Source of the DNA: Xenorhabdus ishibashii | GTDB lineage: Bacteria > Pseudomonadota > Gammaproteobacteria > Enterobacterales > Enterobacteriaceae | DNA: 64,000 nt | Reading direction: 5' to 3' | NCBI RefSeq assembly: GCF_002632755.1 | Contig: NZ_NJAK01000001.1 | Location: forward strand, 124,001 to 188,000 | In this document: positions 44,187-54,990 of the stretch, piece by piece | Layout: each line of letters begins with the position of its first letter | Position numbering within the stretch: position 1 is the first letter of the stretch | Made by a program: the position numbers and the translations under genes | The notes under the pieces: model-generated | Told to the model about the DNA's origin: nothing | Database searches by the model: none | Seen by the model: only the letters and a program-made list of their open reading frames with translations

Positions 44187-46310
44187 TTAGAAGCGTACTT
44201 TCATACCGATGCCCACTTCACGCGGTTCCAGCATATATCCTGAGATCCCAGCCGTACGATCTTGGTATTTCTGTGTCGGCACACGTTTGTCAAAGATGTT
44301 ATTTCCATAAACAAAGAGTTCCAGATAGTTGGTCGGATGATATGATAAACGGAGATTGGACACTAAATAGGAACTGACTCGCAACTCGGGATCGTTCTGG
44401 TCATTTGAAAAGTAACGATCTACGTAACGAAGATCGCCACTCAAACGAACTTTTTCGATGATGTTCCAATCAGCACCGACATTAAACATGTAGCCAGGCG
44501 CTTTAGCGAATTTTTTTCCTTCAAACAAGTTGCCTCGATAATCGGCGAATTTTTTGATTTCGGTATGAAGCAGCCCAAGCCCACCGCGTAGGCGAAGATT
44601 GTCCAGCGCACGATAATCGGCCTCCAGTTCAAGTCCATAGGTTACCGCCTTATCGGCGTTGACAAGGATAGAACCGTTAGGTTTGTCTTCCCTGTAATCT
44701 TCTACAGAACTCTGGAACCCCTTATAATCTGTATAAAAGATATTACCGGATACCAGCAATCGATTATTGAGCGCGCTACCACGCGCAAACAACTCGTAAT
44801 TCCAAGCCCTCTCTGGAGCGAAGGTGTAATAGGAATGCCCAGAGAAATTCACACCTGTACCACCCGGCGCATAGCCTTTGCTTATCAGAGTACCGACGGT
44901 TATATCGTTAGTAACGTCATAGGCGAGAGAAACTTTCGGCAGAATAGCATGGAACCCTTTGCTATATTCATGATAGACGCCAGGCACATAGCTGGTGACC
45001 CCTTCATGCTTGACCTGGTCATATTGGTAACGCAAGCCGCCAGTCAGAGCCCATTTTTCTGCAAAACGCCTAGTCGTCTCTGAGAAAAGACCGACACTGG
45101 TATTAGTCAGATCGGCGTCTGCCTTGCCTAACGAATTATCAAGCACATTCGTGGCCTTATCACGCGAATAATAGAGCCCTGTCACTCCACTCCAGATTGA
45201 ATATTCATCACCAAAGTTCAAACGTATTTCGTTGGAAACATTGTTCGAATCGCGATTTGCAATACCTGGAATTGCCTTCGTGAAGGTGTAACGATACTGC
45301 GTTGTAGAATATTGGAGCTGGTTGGAAAGCACCATATCGTTTTCGAACGTATATTGAAGATCTAAGATACCGACATCACTGTTGGTCTTGGCTCTGTTAG
45401 TGCTTTGAGTCGAGTTTTTCAAATCACGGTAGGGCAATGACGCCGACTCACTGTCAGGATTTTTTGCGGCCATATGGGAATAGGTCAGTTTGGCCAACCA
45501 AGGGCTATCCAGCGGTTGCCAAAGTGCCTTAACGCGGATATCCAGATTCTCGAAATCTTTGTTCATATCATAATCATAGAAACCAGGGTTGGTATATTTA
45601 ATGAACGTATTTCTGCTGCTGTAATCCATGGCGAGGCGTACTGCGAGATCTTCTGTCAGTGGGCCATTGACAGTAAAGGAGGCTCGTTTATTTTGGCGGC
45701 TTCCGTACAAAATCTGCCCATCGAATTCGGGGGTAAAGGTGGGATCGTTAGTCTTGACAATCACCGCACCGGCAATGCTATTTGCCCCCTGTGTCGTTGT
45801 TTGTGGACCACGGAATACTTCTACTGAATTCACGTCCCAAACAGGCCCTCTCCCCAAACTAAATTCTGCGGAGCTGATATAACGTCCATCAACACTAATG
45901 GTCGCTCGAGGTATAGGTTTGGAAAGAAAGGTATTCCCTCCTACGAGAGGCCCGTTGGTCTCAATACCGCGAATACTTGGCGCACCTGTACTGCTAGTGT
46001 AAAGAACATTGGGTGTACCCTGTAAAATATCAGCGATGGTTGTCACCTCAGGCTTACTCTGTAACTCCTGTCCGGAGATAACCGTCACTGAACTTGATGT
46101 TCTCTGTAGAGATCTTTCTGTTTTTTCACCCGTTACCGTGATGACATCGGCGTCATCACTTCCCGTTTTGTTTTTCTCTACCTGGGTCAAAGCGGTAGCT
46201 TGATTCCCCAAGGATGATAAGGAAAACAAAATCGCACTACTAAGTAACACTTTTTTGTGTGAAAAAAGCAGATTCCCCATCTTTACACCAATAGGTGCGA
46301 CCGCCTTCAT
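44187..46310 (-). CDS. TonB-dependent ferric siderophore receptor (FatA/BauA-like)
   Basis: The roughly 707-residue outer-membrane protein has a signal peptide (NLLFSHKKVLLSSAILFSLS, cleavage near ATA-LTQ), a TonB box-like DVITVTG, a plug domain (SSVTVISGQELQSKPEVTTI, APSIRGIETNGP, EVFRGPQTTTQGANSIAGAV) and a 22-strand barrel ending in the family Phe (GIGMKVRF). It imports the ferric siderophore made by this locus. The frame is open to 46343, but those first residues (MIMIMIM) translate the Fur operator, so the start is set at MKAVAPIG; MGNLLF ten codons on is possible. It is divergent from the NRPS genes. Confidence 0.92.
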   Translation of the reverse strand: MKAVAPIGVKMGNLLFSHKKVLLSSAILFSLSSLGNQATALTQVEKNKTGSDDADVITVTGEKTERSLQRTSSSVTVISGQELQSKPEVTTIADILQGTPNVLYTSSTGAPSIRGIETNGPLVGGNTFLSKPIPRATISVDGRYISSAEFSLGRGPVWDVNSVEVFRGPQTTTQGANSIAGAVIVKTNDPTFTPEFDGQILYGSRQNKRASFTVNGPLTEDLAVRLAMDYSSRNTFIKYTNPGFYDYDMNKDFENLDIRVKALWQPLDSPWLAKLTYSHMAAKNPDSESASLPYRDLKNSTQSTNRAKTNSDVGILDLQYTFENDMVLSNQLQYSTTQYRYTFTKAIPGIANRDSNNVSNEIRLNFGDEYSIWSGVTGLYYSRDKATNVLDNSLGKADADLTNTSVGLFSETTRRFAEKWALTGGLRYQYDQVKHEGVTSYVPGVYHEYSKGFHAILPKVSLAYDVTNDITVGTLISKGYAPGGTGVNFSGHSYYTFAPERAWNYELFARGSALNNRLLVSGNIFYTDYKGFQSSVEDYREDKPNGSILVNADKAVTYGLELEADYRALDNLRLRGGLGLLHTEIKKFADYRGNLFEGKKFAKAPGYMFNVGADWNIIEKVRLSGDLRYVDRYFSNDQNDPELRVSSYLVSNLRLSYHPTNYLELFVYGNNIFDKRVPTQKYQDRTAGISGYMLEPREVGIGMKVRF

Positions 46311-46322
46311 GGATATAATTCT

Positions 46323-46348
46323 CATTATCATTATCATTATCATTAATG
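46323..46348. promoter_or_regulatory. Extended Fur box between receptor and NRPS operons
   Basis: CATTATCATTATCATTATCA continues as TTAATG, giving overlapping hexamers that match the Fur consensus over its full 19 bp and beyond. It lies 13 bp upstream of the receptor start and about 200 bp before the first NRPS gene on the other strand. Iron-replete Fur would repress both directions. Confidence 0.85.
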
Positions 46349-46549
46349 TTCACAGGCTGCCAATATTATGTTAACCTTCACATTTGTCAATTGTATATTT
46401 GTCAATTCGCTTCAAATACGGTAGCCACTGCAACGCACATCCTGCGGGCAACATGAGTCCTCCTATTTCTATGTGGCATTTAATGGATATTGGCTCGTAT
46501 TAATGCATTGTAAAAAACGACTGTTCAGTTTGATAAAACGAGAAAATAC

Positions 46550-49399
46550 ATGTTGAATATTGATTCAGGAAATTTATCACATATATCCGTATCCCGTTAT
46601 GAAGAACATATCTGGCTATTGCAGCAACAGAATCCTGGCCGAATTCTCAAGCAACTCTCAGCCTGGCGGCTTTATGACAATATTAATATTTCAATGATGG
46701 TATATGCTATTCAGTCAATTATTAAAGTCGTACCGGATTTGAATGCACGCTATGAATTAAATGATGATGGTGAGTTGCATAAAACCAGAGTCTCAGGCTG
46801 GCAGGCATGTCTTGAATTTTTCCATGCCAGCTCACATACAGACATGATTAAGCAGATGCTAGCTGTGCAAGCATCTGCTTGGATTCCTGAGCGACACCCA
46901 CCATTTAAGATATTGATAATACAAAAAAATAATGAAGTTTTTTTATCTCTTATTTTGCATGAGATATTGGCACAAACCTGTGATGAAAACGAGATACTTG
47001 AAATACTGCTCCGCGTTTATGCCGGTCACAGGGTTGAGTCCCCATCCCTAAAACGCGTTTCCTTACTACCTTTCGACGGAAAGGCGACTTCTCTCGTACC
47101 TTGGCTACGCCGTTGCAATAGTGAGAACACCATCATTCACTCTTCTTTTGGTGTAACAGCCGACCTGAATAAAGACCGGCTCGCATTGCGTTGGAAAACA
47201 GGGTTTAAAATTAATGAACTGAAAACATCCCTTCCTCGCGACAGACAACCTCACTATGTATCAGCCATAATTTCAGCCAGATTCGCCCAGTTCATTGGCT
47301 TGCTCAGCGGCCAAGAAAAAATTGCACTTTGTCTGTTACAGTCGGACGGTTTCCGCCGCATTATTATCGAGTGTGGCATGGCGGAAACACAGATCATCAA
47401 ATCCGTCATGGATAGGCTTCAGGCGCAATCAGACGAAGACGATTTTCTCTCCGGTGCTCCCGTAACAGGGAACGATGAGTCTTGGATATATGTTCGATTG
47501 CTATCTCGTCCGAACGGCCTAGTTGAACAACAGCGCTTATTAAGTCAGCCTATCCTGTTACCAACCTATGAAATGCGCCCCGATTTTGAACTGGCGACAG
47601 AGTGTGAAGATGCAGAAGAAATTAGCCTTATATTAACAACCGGTCAGGCGATTTCTGGTCATACTGGCGAGTTCCTGCTAAATCGTTTTGTATCATTTCT
47701 TAAAAGTGGTGAAGATGCCATTACGGGTTTAGTCGCGAATTCTGTGTCTGGCACTGCTGTACATTCTGCTCACAACATTCCCGACAAGGAAATCTCCACC
47801 GGCACTGATGAAATAGCAGCAATCATATTGTCAGAGTTCCGTGAAGCTTTAGCCGTTACAGATATGACGCTGGATGATGATTTTTTCGACTGTGGCGGTC
47901 ATTCTCTGCTGGCAACGCGTATTATCGGTAAACTGCTTGGCACGCACGGGCTGGAAGTGCACTTCGGTGATTTTTTCAGCCACCCTTCAGCTTCTGCCTT
48001 GGCATCGCGCGCAGTGATGACAAATCAGAGTAAAGGAACGGAGCTTTCGGTACAGACGCAAAACGAGCGTTTGACGACTCCCTTGGCGCTTGCACAAACT
48101 TCTCTTTGGAATGCCTATAACGCTTATGAATTTGGCACCATCTTCAACCTGCCATTCGCGCTGGATTTTCTTGATGAGGTTGACGAAGTGCTCCTTGAGC
48201 AGGCTTTTTCTGATCTTATCGAGCGTCATCCCAGCCTGCGCACCCTATTCCATGTTCAAAATGGTGAGGCCTGTCAGCAGATTGTCGCCATGTCGGATGT
48301 GACCAATGATAAGTGGTTCTGGCATAGTCACGAAAGCAAAGGTGTACATCTTGATGACGAAGCTGCTTATCAGTTCGATCTTTCCCGCGAATTGCCGATC
48401 AGAATACGGCTGATCCGCAATCCAGAAACCGGACGTCAAATATTGTCATTCCTCGTTCATCATATGGCTATTGATGAATGGTCGTTGAACGTCCTGATGG
48501 AGGAACTTGCCCAGGCTTATTTATCGCGTTCTGTAGGTATGGCTCCTGTCTGGAAAAAACCCGCATTGTCATTCCATAAGTTTGCTCTGCAACAGCAGGC
48601 AGACGGCTTTAATCAAAAGCATCTCGATTACTGGACTAACATGTTGCGTGATGCAACACGCGGATTGGAACTCTCCCTATCTGACAACCGGAAGACTATC
48701 GCAGCACATGAAAGTTCGTCAGAAGCCGGTTGGATCGAGTACAAACCTAAGCCTGAAATCACTCATCGTCTTTATTCCTTCGCTCGGCAAAATAATGCAT
48801 CCCTGTTCAGTGTCGTTTACGCTGCAATTGCGCTTTCGCTGCACAAGCTTGGCAAGCTGAAGGATATCGTGATCGGTACCTCTGCATCGGGTCGTACTGA
48901 TCCCGATACCTATGAAACAGTAGGCTATTTTACCACCATGGTTGCTCATCGGTTACAGTTCTATCCAGAGAAACCCGTCAGCGCACTGATAGAAGACACC
49001 AGAGACACTATCAATAATTCAATGCCGTATGCAGATGTACCGCTCGATATTATTCAACAATCGTTGGGGATGACACCTGAAGATGGCCTTATCTTCGACG
49101 TTTATATTCAGATTCATGCCAATAATGCGCTGAATGGTGTCCTTAAAACCCCGTCTGGTAACGATATACGTTACCGACAAATCGATCCCGATAAAAAAGA
49201 ATCCATGTTTGGTCTCCAATTCGAGATCATGGAAGATGTCATTGATGGAGAAAGAATAATGCGACTGGTGATAACTTATCGTGCGGATCGTTATCCTGAA
49301 GAACACGTCCAACGCATCCGTGAAACAATAGATAAAGTTTTCACATTCTTCACAACACCTGAGGTCTCAAGCCTTCCCCTTGCTCAAATTCCTGTGTGA
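46550..49399 (+). CDS. NRPS protein: inactive C - carrier - active C (AngM/BasB-like, VibF C-terminal half)
   Basis: The 949-residue protein has three domains. Residues 1 to about 400 look like a condensation fold whose active-site HHxxxDG is replaced by LHEILAQTC, so it should be inactive. A carrier domain with intact FFDCGGHSLLATR (Ser near 452) follows. The last part (about 500-949) is a condensation domain with VHHMAIDEWS. In anguibactin and acinetobactin assembly an enzyme of this type (AngM, BasB) joins the carrier-bound acyl-amino acid to N-hydroxyhistamine and releases the product. The order dead C-carrier-C equals the end of VibF (vibriobactin). It begins the plus-strand NRPS/uptake operon behind the Fur box. 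Confidence 0.85.
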   Translation: MLNIDSGNLSHISVSRYEEHIWLLQQQNPGRILKQLSAWRLYDNINISMMVYAIQSIIKVVPDLNARYELNDDGELHKTRVSGWQACLEFFHASSHTDMIKQMLAVQASAWIPERHPPFKILIIQKNNEVFLSLILHEILAQTCDENEILEILLRVYAGHRVESPSLKRVSLLPFDGKATSLVPWLRRCNSENTIIHSSFGVTADLNKDRLALRWKTGFKINELKTSLPRDRQPHYVSAIISARFAQFIGLLSGQEKIALCLLQSDGFRRIIIECGMAETQIIKSVMDRLQAQSDEDDFLSGAPVTGNDESWIYVRLLSRPNGLVEQQRLLSQPILLPTYEMRPDFELATECEDAEEISLILTTGQAISGHTGEFLLNRFVSFLKSGEDAITGLVANSVSGTAVHSAHNIPDKEISTGTDEIAAIILSEFREALAVTDMTLDDDFFDCGGHSLLATRIIGKLLGTHGLEVHFGDFFSHPSASALASRAVMTNQSKGTELSVQTQNERLTTPLALAQTSLWNAYNAYEFGTIFNLPFALDFLDEVDEVLLEQAFSDLIERHPSLRTLFHVQNGEACQQIVAMSDVTNDKWFWHSHESKGVHLDDEAAYQFDLSRELPIRIRLIRNPETGRQILSFLVHHMAIDEWSLNVLMEELAQAYLSRSVGMAPVWKKPALSFHKFALQQQADGFNQKHLDYWTNMLRDATRGLELSLSDNRKTIAAHESSSEAGWIEYKPKPEITHRLYSFARQNNASLFSVVYAAIALSLHKLGKLKDIVIGTSASGRTDPDTYETVGYFTTMVAHRLQFYPEKPVSALIEDTRDTINNSMPYADVPLDIIQQSLGMTPEDGLIFDVYIQIHANNALNGVLKTPSGNDIRYRQIDPDKKESMFGLQFEIMEDVIDGERIMRLVITYRADRYPEEHVQRIRETIDKVFTFFTTPEVSSLPLAQIPV

Positions 49400-49457
49400 T
49401 GTCTATGGGGATGTGAACCAACCAATAACCCTACTCCGCTCTGAAAGAGAAAACGTT

Positions 49458-50417
49458 ATGCGCTCTGTTATTACTGTCATATTACTGTGCTTAATGGGCA
49501 CATCAGCCTTTGCCGCAACGCGGCAGGTCACGGATACTATGGGACGGGAAGTCGTTATTCCTGAGAAGCCACAACGTATTGTGGTGATGAGTGAGCCAGC
49601 TATTGGTCTGCCCCTAATGGAGCTGGGCGTTCAACCGGTTGGCAGTTATGGTCGTTCGGAAGATGGTACCTATCAGCTTGGTGCAGATTTCGTCGATACT
49701 GTGCTCGGTGAAGGGTACACAAAACCACAAGGTATTAGTGCTGGTCGGGAAATCGATCTGGAAAAACTTTACGCGCTTAAACCCGACCTCATTATTGGAA
49801 CAGAATTCGATATCGACAAGGTGAAACAGCTTTCAACAGTCGCTCCTGTTTATCTACAAAATTTCCTTTCTGGAAAACTCAATAATTTCAATATTGAAGA
49901 AAATTTGGCCAGGCTTACCGGACGTGAGCAGAACTTTCAAAAACGGCGGGAGATGTATTTACAACGCGTAGCGGCAACGCGCGACCTTTTGCCGGAAAAT
50001 CCTGCTAATAAAACCTATCTACCGATCCTTATAACAGATCAGATTAATGTCGTCGGAGAAGCAACCGGTTTCACTCAAGCATTAGAAGATCTTGGTTTCA
50101 CCCGCCTGAATCTCTCGGCACAAGGTGGTCTTTCTGCCACCTCATCTCAACTACTTTTACAGTTGAGTGCCGACAAATTAGGTGAACTCAATCCAGACGT
50201 TCTGGTAGTACTCAACAGTTGGGGCAGCAAGGAGCACGATGAGAACGCTATTCGCTCCGCACTTGATCGGATTGTGCCTGGATGGGCTCACTATATGAAA
50301 CCCGCTCGCGAAAAACGGATTATTTTTCTTAACGCAGGCAAAGTTTTTACCCCCACGTTTGCCAGCGCGGAACATACTCTCAGAGCCGTGGAAGAATGGG
50401 CTAAGACAAAGCAATAA
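49458..50417 (+). CDS. Periplasmic ferric-siderophore-binding protein
   Basis: The 319-residue class III substrate-binding protein (FepB/FatB/BauB type) has a signal peptide MRSVITVILLCLMGTSAFAA, then VTDTMGREVVIPEKPQRIVVM, SAGREIDLEKLYALKPDLII and GGLSATSSQLLLQLSADKLGELNPDVLVVL. The ATG at 49458 gives a proper signal peptide and follows AAAGAGAA; 26 more open codons upstream overlap the NRPS gene end. It hands the iron complex to the FecCD-type permease encoded 8 kb downstream. Its place between two NRPS genes is unusual, because transport genes are normally grouped. Confidence 0.92.
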   Translation: MRSVITVILLCLMGTSAFAATRQVTDTMGREVVIPEKPQRIVVMSEPAIGLPLMELGVQPVGSYGRSEDGTYQLGADFVDTVLGEGYTKPQGISAGREIDLEKLYALKPDLIIGTEFDIDKVKQLSTVAPVYLQNFLSGKLNNFNIEENLARLTGREQNFQKRREMYLQRVAATRDLLPENPANKTYLPILITDQINVVGEATGFTQALEDLGFTRLNLSAQGGLSATSSQLLLQLSADKLGELNPDVLVVLNSWGSKEHDENAIRSALDRIVPGWAHYMKPAREKRIIFLNAGKVFTPTFASAEHTLRAVEEWAKTKQ

Positions 50418-50507
50418 AATGATCTCGTCTGCCAGAGGCTGTGTGAATTCAACTTATTTTTATACTTGCCCCTATTAATCAGGATTTTTCAACTACGTGA
50501 ATAAACT

Positions 50508-53500
50508 ATGAGAGAATTAACGTCAATGCAGGCAGCCTGCTGGGTTGGGCGTAATATTCAGACCGACTTGGGGGGTGTTGCCGCGCATCTTTATGCTGAA
50601 TTCGACGGCTATGACATTGAGATAGAACGACTTAAACAGGCCCTGAAACGCGTTTATTCTCTGCACCCCATGCTAAGGCTCTGTGTCAACGCTGAAGGGT
50701 TTCAGTCTGCTATTCCATCCGATGAGTCGTTGTTGCTGGAGATTGAGGATTTTAGGGGATTACCAGAACAAGAGGAGGCAAGATTACTTCTTGTTAAACG
50801 TGTGAAGTGGACTCATCAGAAACTTGATCTTTCTTCTGGTCAGGCATCTCGTTTTTCGCTCAGTCTGCGAAATGGCGGAAAATTTCGCCTGCATGTCGAT
50901 ACAGATATGATAGCTATCGATCCCTCGAGTTTCAGGGTGTTAATGGAAGATCTGGCGATATTTTATGATAACCCGGATCAGCCGGCTCCGGTAATCACGT
51001 CGTATTTCGACTGGTGCGACCAAGTGCGCACCGATCCCTATTTTAAAGCGGCCCGTGAAAGGGACAGAATCTGGTGGCGCTCGCGTATTCCTCACATTCC
51101 GCCTGCTCCCTTGTTGCCTATTAACAAAACTTTGCCCACTCAGACTCACAGCCATCGACTGGCAGCATGGCTCCAGCCAGACGAGCGTCAGGCGCTGAAA
51201 AGACTTGCCCGAACACACAGGATAACCATGTCGAGCCTGATGTTGGGACTTTTCTCTATTGTTCTTGGAAAGCATACCGGAGATAAATGCTTTCGGCTTA
51301 ATGTGCCGATGTTCTGGCGTTCCCCCCTTGTAGATGACGTGGAAAGGATCGTCGGCGATTTTTCTAATGTGCTCATCCTCGGCGTGGGTATCAATGAAGC
51401 AGAAAGTCTTGCTGATCTTTGTAAACGGCTTGGCGGGCAACTGACAGACTTGCTCGCCCATTCGGCTTATCCGGGCGTGAATCTGATGCGCGATCTTTCC
51501 CGACATCATGGCGCGACGCAATTTGCTCCTGTCGTCTTCACCGCGGCACTGGATATACCGGGGGGAGAGCTTCTTTCAGATCGCGTGAGGAACGCATTTG
51601 GTCCCATGAACTGGGTTATCTCACAAGGTCCACAAGTTGCGCTCGATGCACAAATTGCTTCCGCCGACGGTGGTATTCTCATCAACTGGGACATTCGTCT
51701 GGACATGCTGCCAGAAGAATGGATAACCCCCATGTTCGACAATTTTGTCAATTTCGTCCGTGAAATCGCTACATATCCGCAACGCTTCGATGAGGCAATA
51801 CATTCCCCCGATGAAGTAGCAGCCCCATCACCGATAACCAGACTCAGAACCACTGACTCTGCTGTAAAAATCGACCGGAAGAACAGCATGGAAAAACCAT
51901 TAACCTCGCTGCAATTGGCATATCTGCTTGGGCGGCGGGCAGAATTACCGCTTGGTGGCGTTGCAATGCAAGAATTTCGCGAGTACCGCGGACACATGGA
52001 ATTGGCCCATCTGCGAAATCACCTGGCGGATATGGTTCAACGTCATGAAAGTTTGCGCACCCGAATAGATGCAAAGCGACTCGTCCAATATGTTAGCGCA
52101 GAAGCGGATATCAATTTACAGCAAATCGACCTGAGCACCATGTCACGAGAAGAGGCACTCCGTCATGTGGAAAACCACCGTGAAGAATTTGCGCATGCAC
52201 TTTTCGACTTGGATCGTTCTCCGTGGGACATCACTTTGTTCCGTTTGCCGGAGAATAAACCGGAAGAGGATGATTTGATCGCATTTGTTCGTTTCGACGC
52301 ACTGATCCTTGATGGACGGTCGATAGCCGCCCTGATGGTAGAGCTTTTCGAGGGCAAGTTATCAATCGTGGCGGATACTGATGTTCCCTTGGATGGGGAA
52401 AATATCGCTGAGAGGCGCAAGATAGATGAAGCATATTGGAAAACAAAGCTTGAGGCAGTCAGCGGTCCACTACGATTTCCGTGGATAAAGCCACTGGCAC
52501 AAATAGGCACTTCCCGCTATGCACGGCAAAGCCTGATTGTAGCACGGGAAGATTATACCGCAGTGTCGAAAGCCGGTGCCAAACAAATGCTTTTCAAGAA
52601 TTCTACCATCATGACACTGGTACTTGAGGTTATGTCCCATTGGTTCGAAGAGAGGAGTTTGTTCATCGGTGTTCCCGTCGCGCCTCAGGTATCCGGTGTT
52701 TTGTGCAATCGTTCAAGTTTTATTGTGGTCAACTGGAATGCTGAGCAGGGCAACCTTTCAGAGCGAGCCAACACCCTACAGAACGATGTGCTGGAAGGGC
52801 TTGAACATCTTGCATTTTCAGGTATAGACATTACCCGGCTTTTGGTTGAAAAGCATGGTGCTGGTCCTGTTTTACCTGTAGTGATTACCAACGGACTCTC
52901 GTGGCCAGTGTCCAGTCAGGACAGTTGTATGCAGTTGCATAGTGGACTGACGCAGACACCACAAGTCGCGATGGATATTCGTTTTTCGATCAATGCAGAC
53001 AAAGCGCTTGTCTTTGATATCGATTATGCCACTGCGGCGATTGAATCGGCTCTCGTGCAAGACATTTTAAGAGCTATAGGCAAGGCAATGCAGGTCATCG
53101 CAGCTTCAGGCGTATTCGCAATTTCGGCGCAGGATATTATCGATACAAATCACTATCGATTAAACGGTATTGAAGCTGATTTTCACTGTGGGCAATTTCT
53201 CAGCCGGATAGCCGCCAATATCTTCGACAGCAAAAACACCAAAACGGCACTCATCAGTGGCGACAGGCATATCAGCTACGCCGAACTGGGACGTAATGTG
53301 CGTCGAATAATGGGAGCTTTCATAGATAAAGGGCTTTCCAAGGGTTGTGTCATTGCCCTCTGTATGCACCGTGGGCCTGAACACACGGCTGTGACCCTGG
53401 CCTGTGCGTTGACGGGAGTGATCTGGGTTCCGATAGACGCAAACTCTCCCTCAGAGCGACTGCACTATCTCCTTGAAAACTGCCATCCAGACCTTGTGGT

Positions 53501-54989
53501 AGCGGCAAAAAGAGAAGGGATTGAACACCCAGCAGAAACGCCTGAAAAACTCTTGTCTGCCGAGCCCTTGGCGGAACTTCCGCTTACGCTTGACGCTCTC
53601 TCATCAAGTGAAGCGCCCGCTTACTATCTCTACACATCTGGGACAACCGGAAGGCCGAAATGTGTTGTTTTATCCAATAAATCAACATCTAATGTCATCA
53701 CCAGCACCCTTGACGAATGGTCCGTAACGCATCGGGATGTCTTCATTTCTGTCACGCCTTTACATCATGATATGTCGGTCTTCGACGTTTTTGGCTGCCT
53801 GACTGCTGGTGCGACCCTTGTTCTTCCCGCCATCGGTGAAGAAAAGGATGCACTACGCTGGAACCAGTTGGTTGCCAAACACAAGGTGACATTATGGTGC
53901 TCTGTGCCCGCTATTTTGGAAATGCTTCTCGCGTGCCACCAGGGGAATGAATTGAAAAGCCTGCGGCTGATTGCGCAGGGGGGCGATTACATCAAACCTT
54001 CTGTGATTAGTAGCCTGCGTACACTCCTGCCGTCAGTACGGTTGATTTCGTTGGGGGGACCAACAGAGACGACTATATGGAGTATATGGCACGAAATAGG
54101 GAAGGACGATGTTAGCCCGATCCCTTATGGAAGGCCCTTACCAGCTAATAGCTATTTTCTGCTAAACGGGCGTGGCGACCATTGTCCGGTGGGTGTTTCT
54201 GGCCTTATTCATACGGCAGGCGTCAATGTCGCATTGGGCTATCTGGAAAACGGAAGCCTCACCCAGACCGATTTTGTGACCATCAAAGATACGAACGGAG
54301 AAGAGATCCGCGCGTTCCGAACTGGTGATTACGGACACTATCGTCGTGATGGCATCATTGTTTTTGATAGCCGTGTTAACGGTTACGTCAAAGTGCGTGG
54401 AGTACGTATTTCGTTGCCGGACATCGAAAATGAACTGGTTCGCCATCCGTCGGTCAAGCATGTTCTTGTGGTGGACTATGGCGAGGAAATGTACGGTGAA
54501 ACATCCATCGGCGTACTTTATGTGCCGCTACAAAAGGATGCTTTGTCAGGAGCAGAATTGCGCAAATATGCCTGCCAATGCCTGCCACCATCGCATATCC
54601 CAACACGGATACTGCCGGTCACCGAATTACCGCTCTCGCCAAATGGCAAGCCTGATCGCTCTCAAGCACGCAGATTGTTGATGGAGTCGGTACATGAGCA
54701 ACCCCCTATTCCGCACGATTCTTTCCCTGCACAAGAAACAACGATGAAAAAGAAGGTGTTGGAAATCTATCTGGACGTGCTCGGTCAATCGCGTACTAGC
54801 CACATCGATGGAACCAGTGACTTCATCAGCATGGGGCTGCGTCCTCAGCATCTGAAAACAATTTCAGCACGGATCTATGAAGAATTTGCAATCGTGCTTT
54901 CGCTCTCGCAACTGCTGCGTTGTCGTAACGTCGCAGAAGTCGAACAGCATCTTAATGAAAAAACTTTAGAAAACAGCTCGGATTATTGA
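50508..54989 (+). CDS. NRPS protein: Cy - Cy - A - inactive carrier (VibF N-terminal half)
   Basis: The 1,493-residue protein begins with two heterocyclisation domains, each with intact DxxxxDxx[10 protein letters not shown] near residue 132 and DALILDGRS near 595. An adenylation domain follows, with [12 protein letters not shown] near 1042, [19 protein letters not shown] and SPNGKPDR. The final 70 residues align with a carrier domain but read [14 protein letters not shown], with Pro where the phosphopantetheine Ser should be. It should activate Ser, Thr or Cys, load it on the carrier of the partner protein, join it to dihydroxybenzoate and cyclise it. The selectivity residues I read (D-M-F-C-A-G-L-I) do not equal the Cys or Thr codes I remember, so the ring type is open. 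Confidence 0.87.
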   Translation: MRELTSMQAACWVGRNIQTDLGGVAAHLYAEFDGYDIEIERLKQALKRVYSLHPMLRLCVNAEGFQSAIPSDESLLLEIEDFRGLPEQEEARLLLVKRVKWTHQKLDLSSGQASRFSLSLRNGGKFRLHVDTDMIAIDPSSFRVLMEDLAIFYDNPDQPAPVITSYFDWCDQVRTDPYFKAARERDRIWWRSRIPHIPPAPLLPINKTLPTQTHSHRLAAWLQPDERQALKRLARTHRITMSSLMLGLFSIVLGKHTGDKCFRLNVPMFWRSPLVDDVERIVGDFSNVLILGVGINEAESLADLCKRLGGQLTDLLAHSAYPGVNLMRDLSRHHGATQFAPVVFTAALDIPGGELLSDRVRNAFGPMNWVISQGPQVALDAQIASADGGILINWDIRLDMLPEEWITPMFDNFVNFVREIATYPQRFDEAIHSPDEVAAPSPITRLRTTDSAVKIDRKNSMEKPLTSLQLAYLLGRRAELPLGGVAMQEFREYRGHMELAHLRNHLADMVQRHESLRTRIDAKRLVQYVSAEADINLQQIDLSTMSREEALRHVENHREEFAHALFDLDRSPWDITLFRLPENKPEEDDLIAFVRFDALILDGRSIAALMVELFEGKLSIVADTDVPLDGENIAERRKIDEAYWKTKLEAVSGPLRFPWIKPLAQIGTSRYARQSLIVAREDYTAVSKAGAKQMLFKNSTIMTLVLEVMSHWFEERSLFIGVPVAPQVSGVLCNRSSFIVVNWNAEQGNLSERANTLQNDVLEGLEHLAFSGIDITRLLVEKHGAGPVLPVVITNGLSWPVSSQDSCMQLHSGLTQTPQVAMDIRFSINADKALVFDIDYATAAIESALVQDILRAIGKAMQVIAASGVFAISAQDIIDTNHYRLNGIEADFHCGQFLSRIAANIFDSKNTKTALISGDRHISYAELGRNVRRIMGAFIDKGLSKGCVIALCMHRGPEHTAVTLACALTGVIWVPIDANSPSERLHYLLENCHPDLVVAAKREGIEHPAETPEKLLSAEPLAELPLTLDALSSSEAPAYYLYTSGTTGRPKCVVLSNKSTSNVITSTLDEWSVTHRDVFISVTPLHHDMSVFDVFGCLTAGATLVLPAIGEEKDALRWNQLVAKHKVTLWCSVPAILEMLLACHQGNELKSLRLIAQGGDYIKPSVISSLRTLLPSVRLISLGGPTETTIWSIWHEIGKDDVSPIPYGRPLPANSYFLLNGRGDHCPVGVSGLIHTAGVNVALGYLENGSLTQTDFVTIKDTNGEEIRAFRTGDYGHYRRDGIIVFDSRVNGYVKVRGVRISLPDIENELVRHPSVKHVLVVDYGEEMYGETSIGVLYVPLQKDALSGAELRKYACQCLPPSHIPTRILPVTELPLSPNGKPDRSQARRLLMESVHEQPPIPHDSFPAQETTMKKKVLEIYLDVLGQSRTSHIDGTSDFISMGLRPQHLKTISARIYEEFAIVLSLSQLLRCRNVAEVEQHLNEKTLENSSDY

Positions 54990-54990
54990 T

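Noticed and set aside
50464-50478. TGCCCCTATTAAT before the large NRPS gene as another integrase arm site
   Set aside because: Only one heptamer is present, there is no second ATGCCCC unit and no integrase or att core nearby; chance match.
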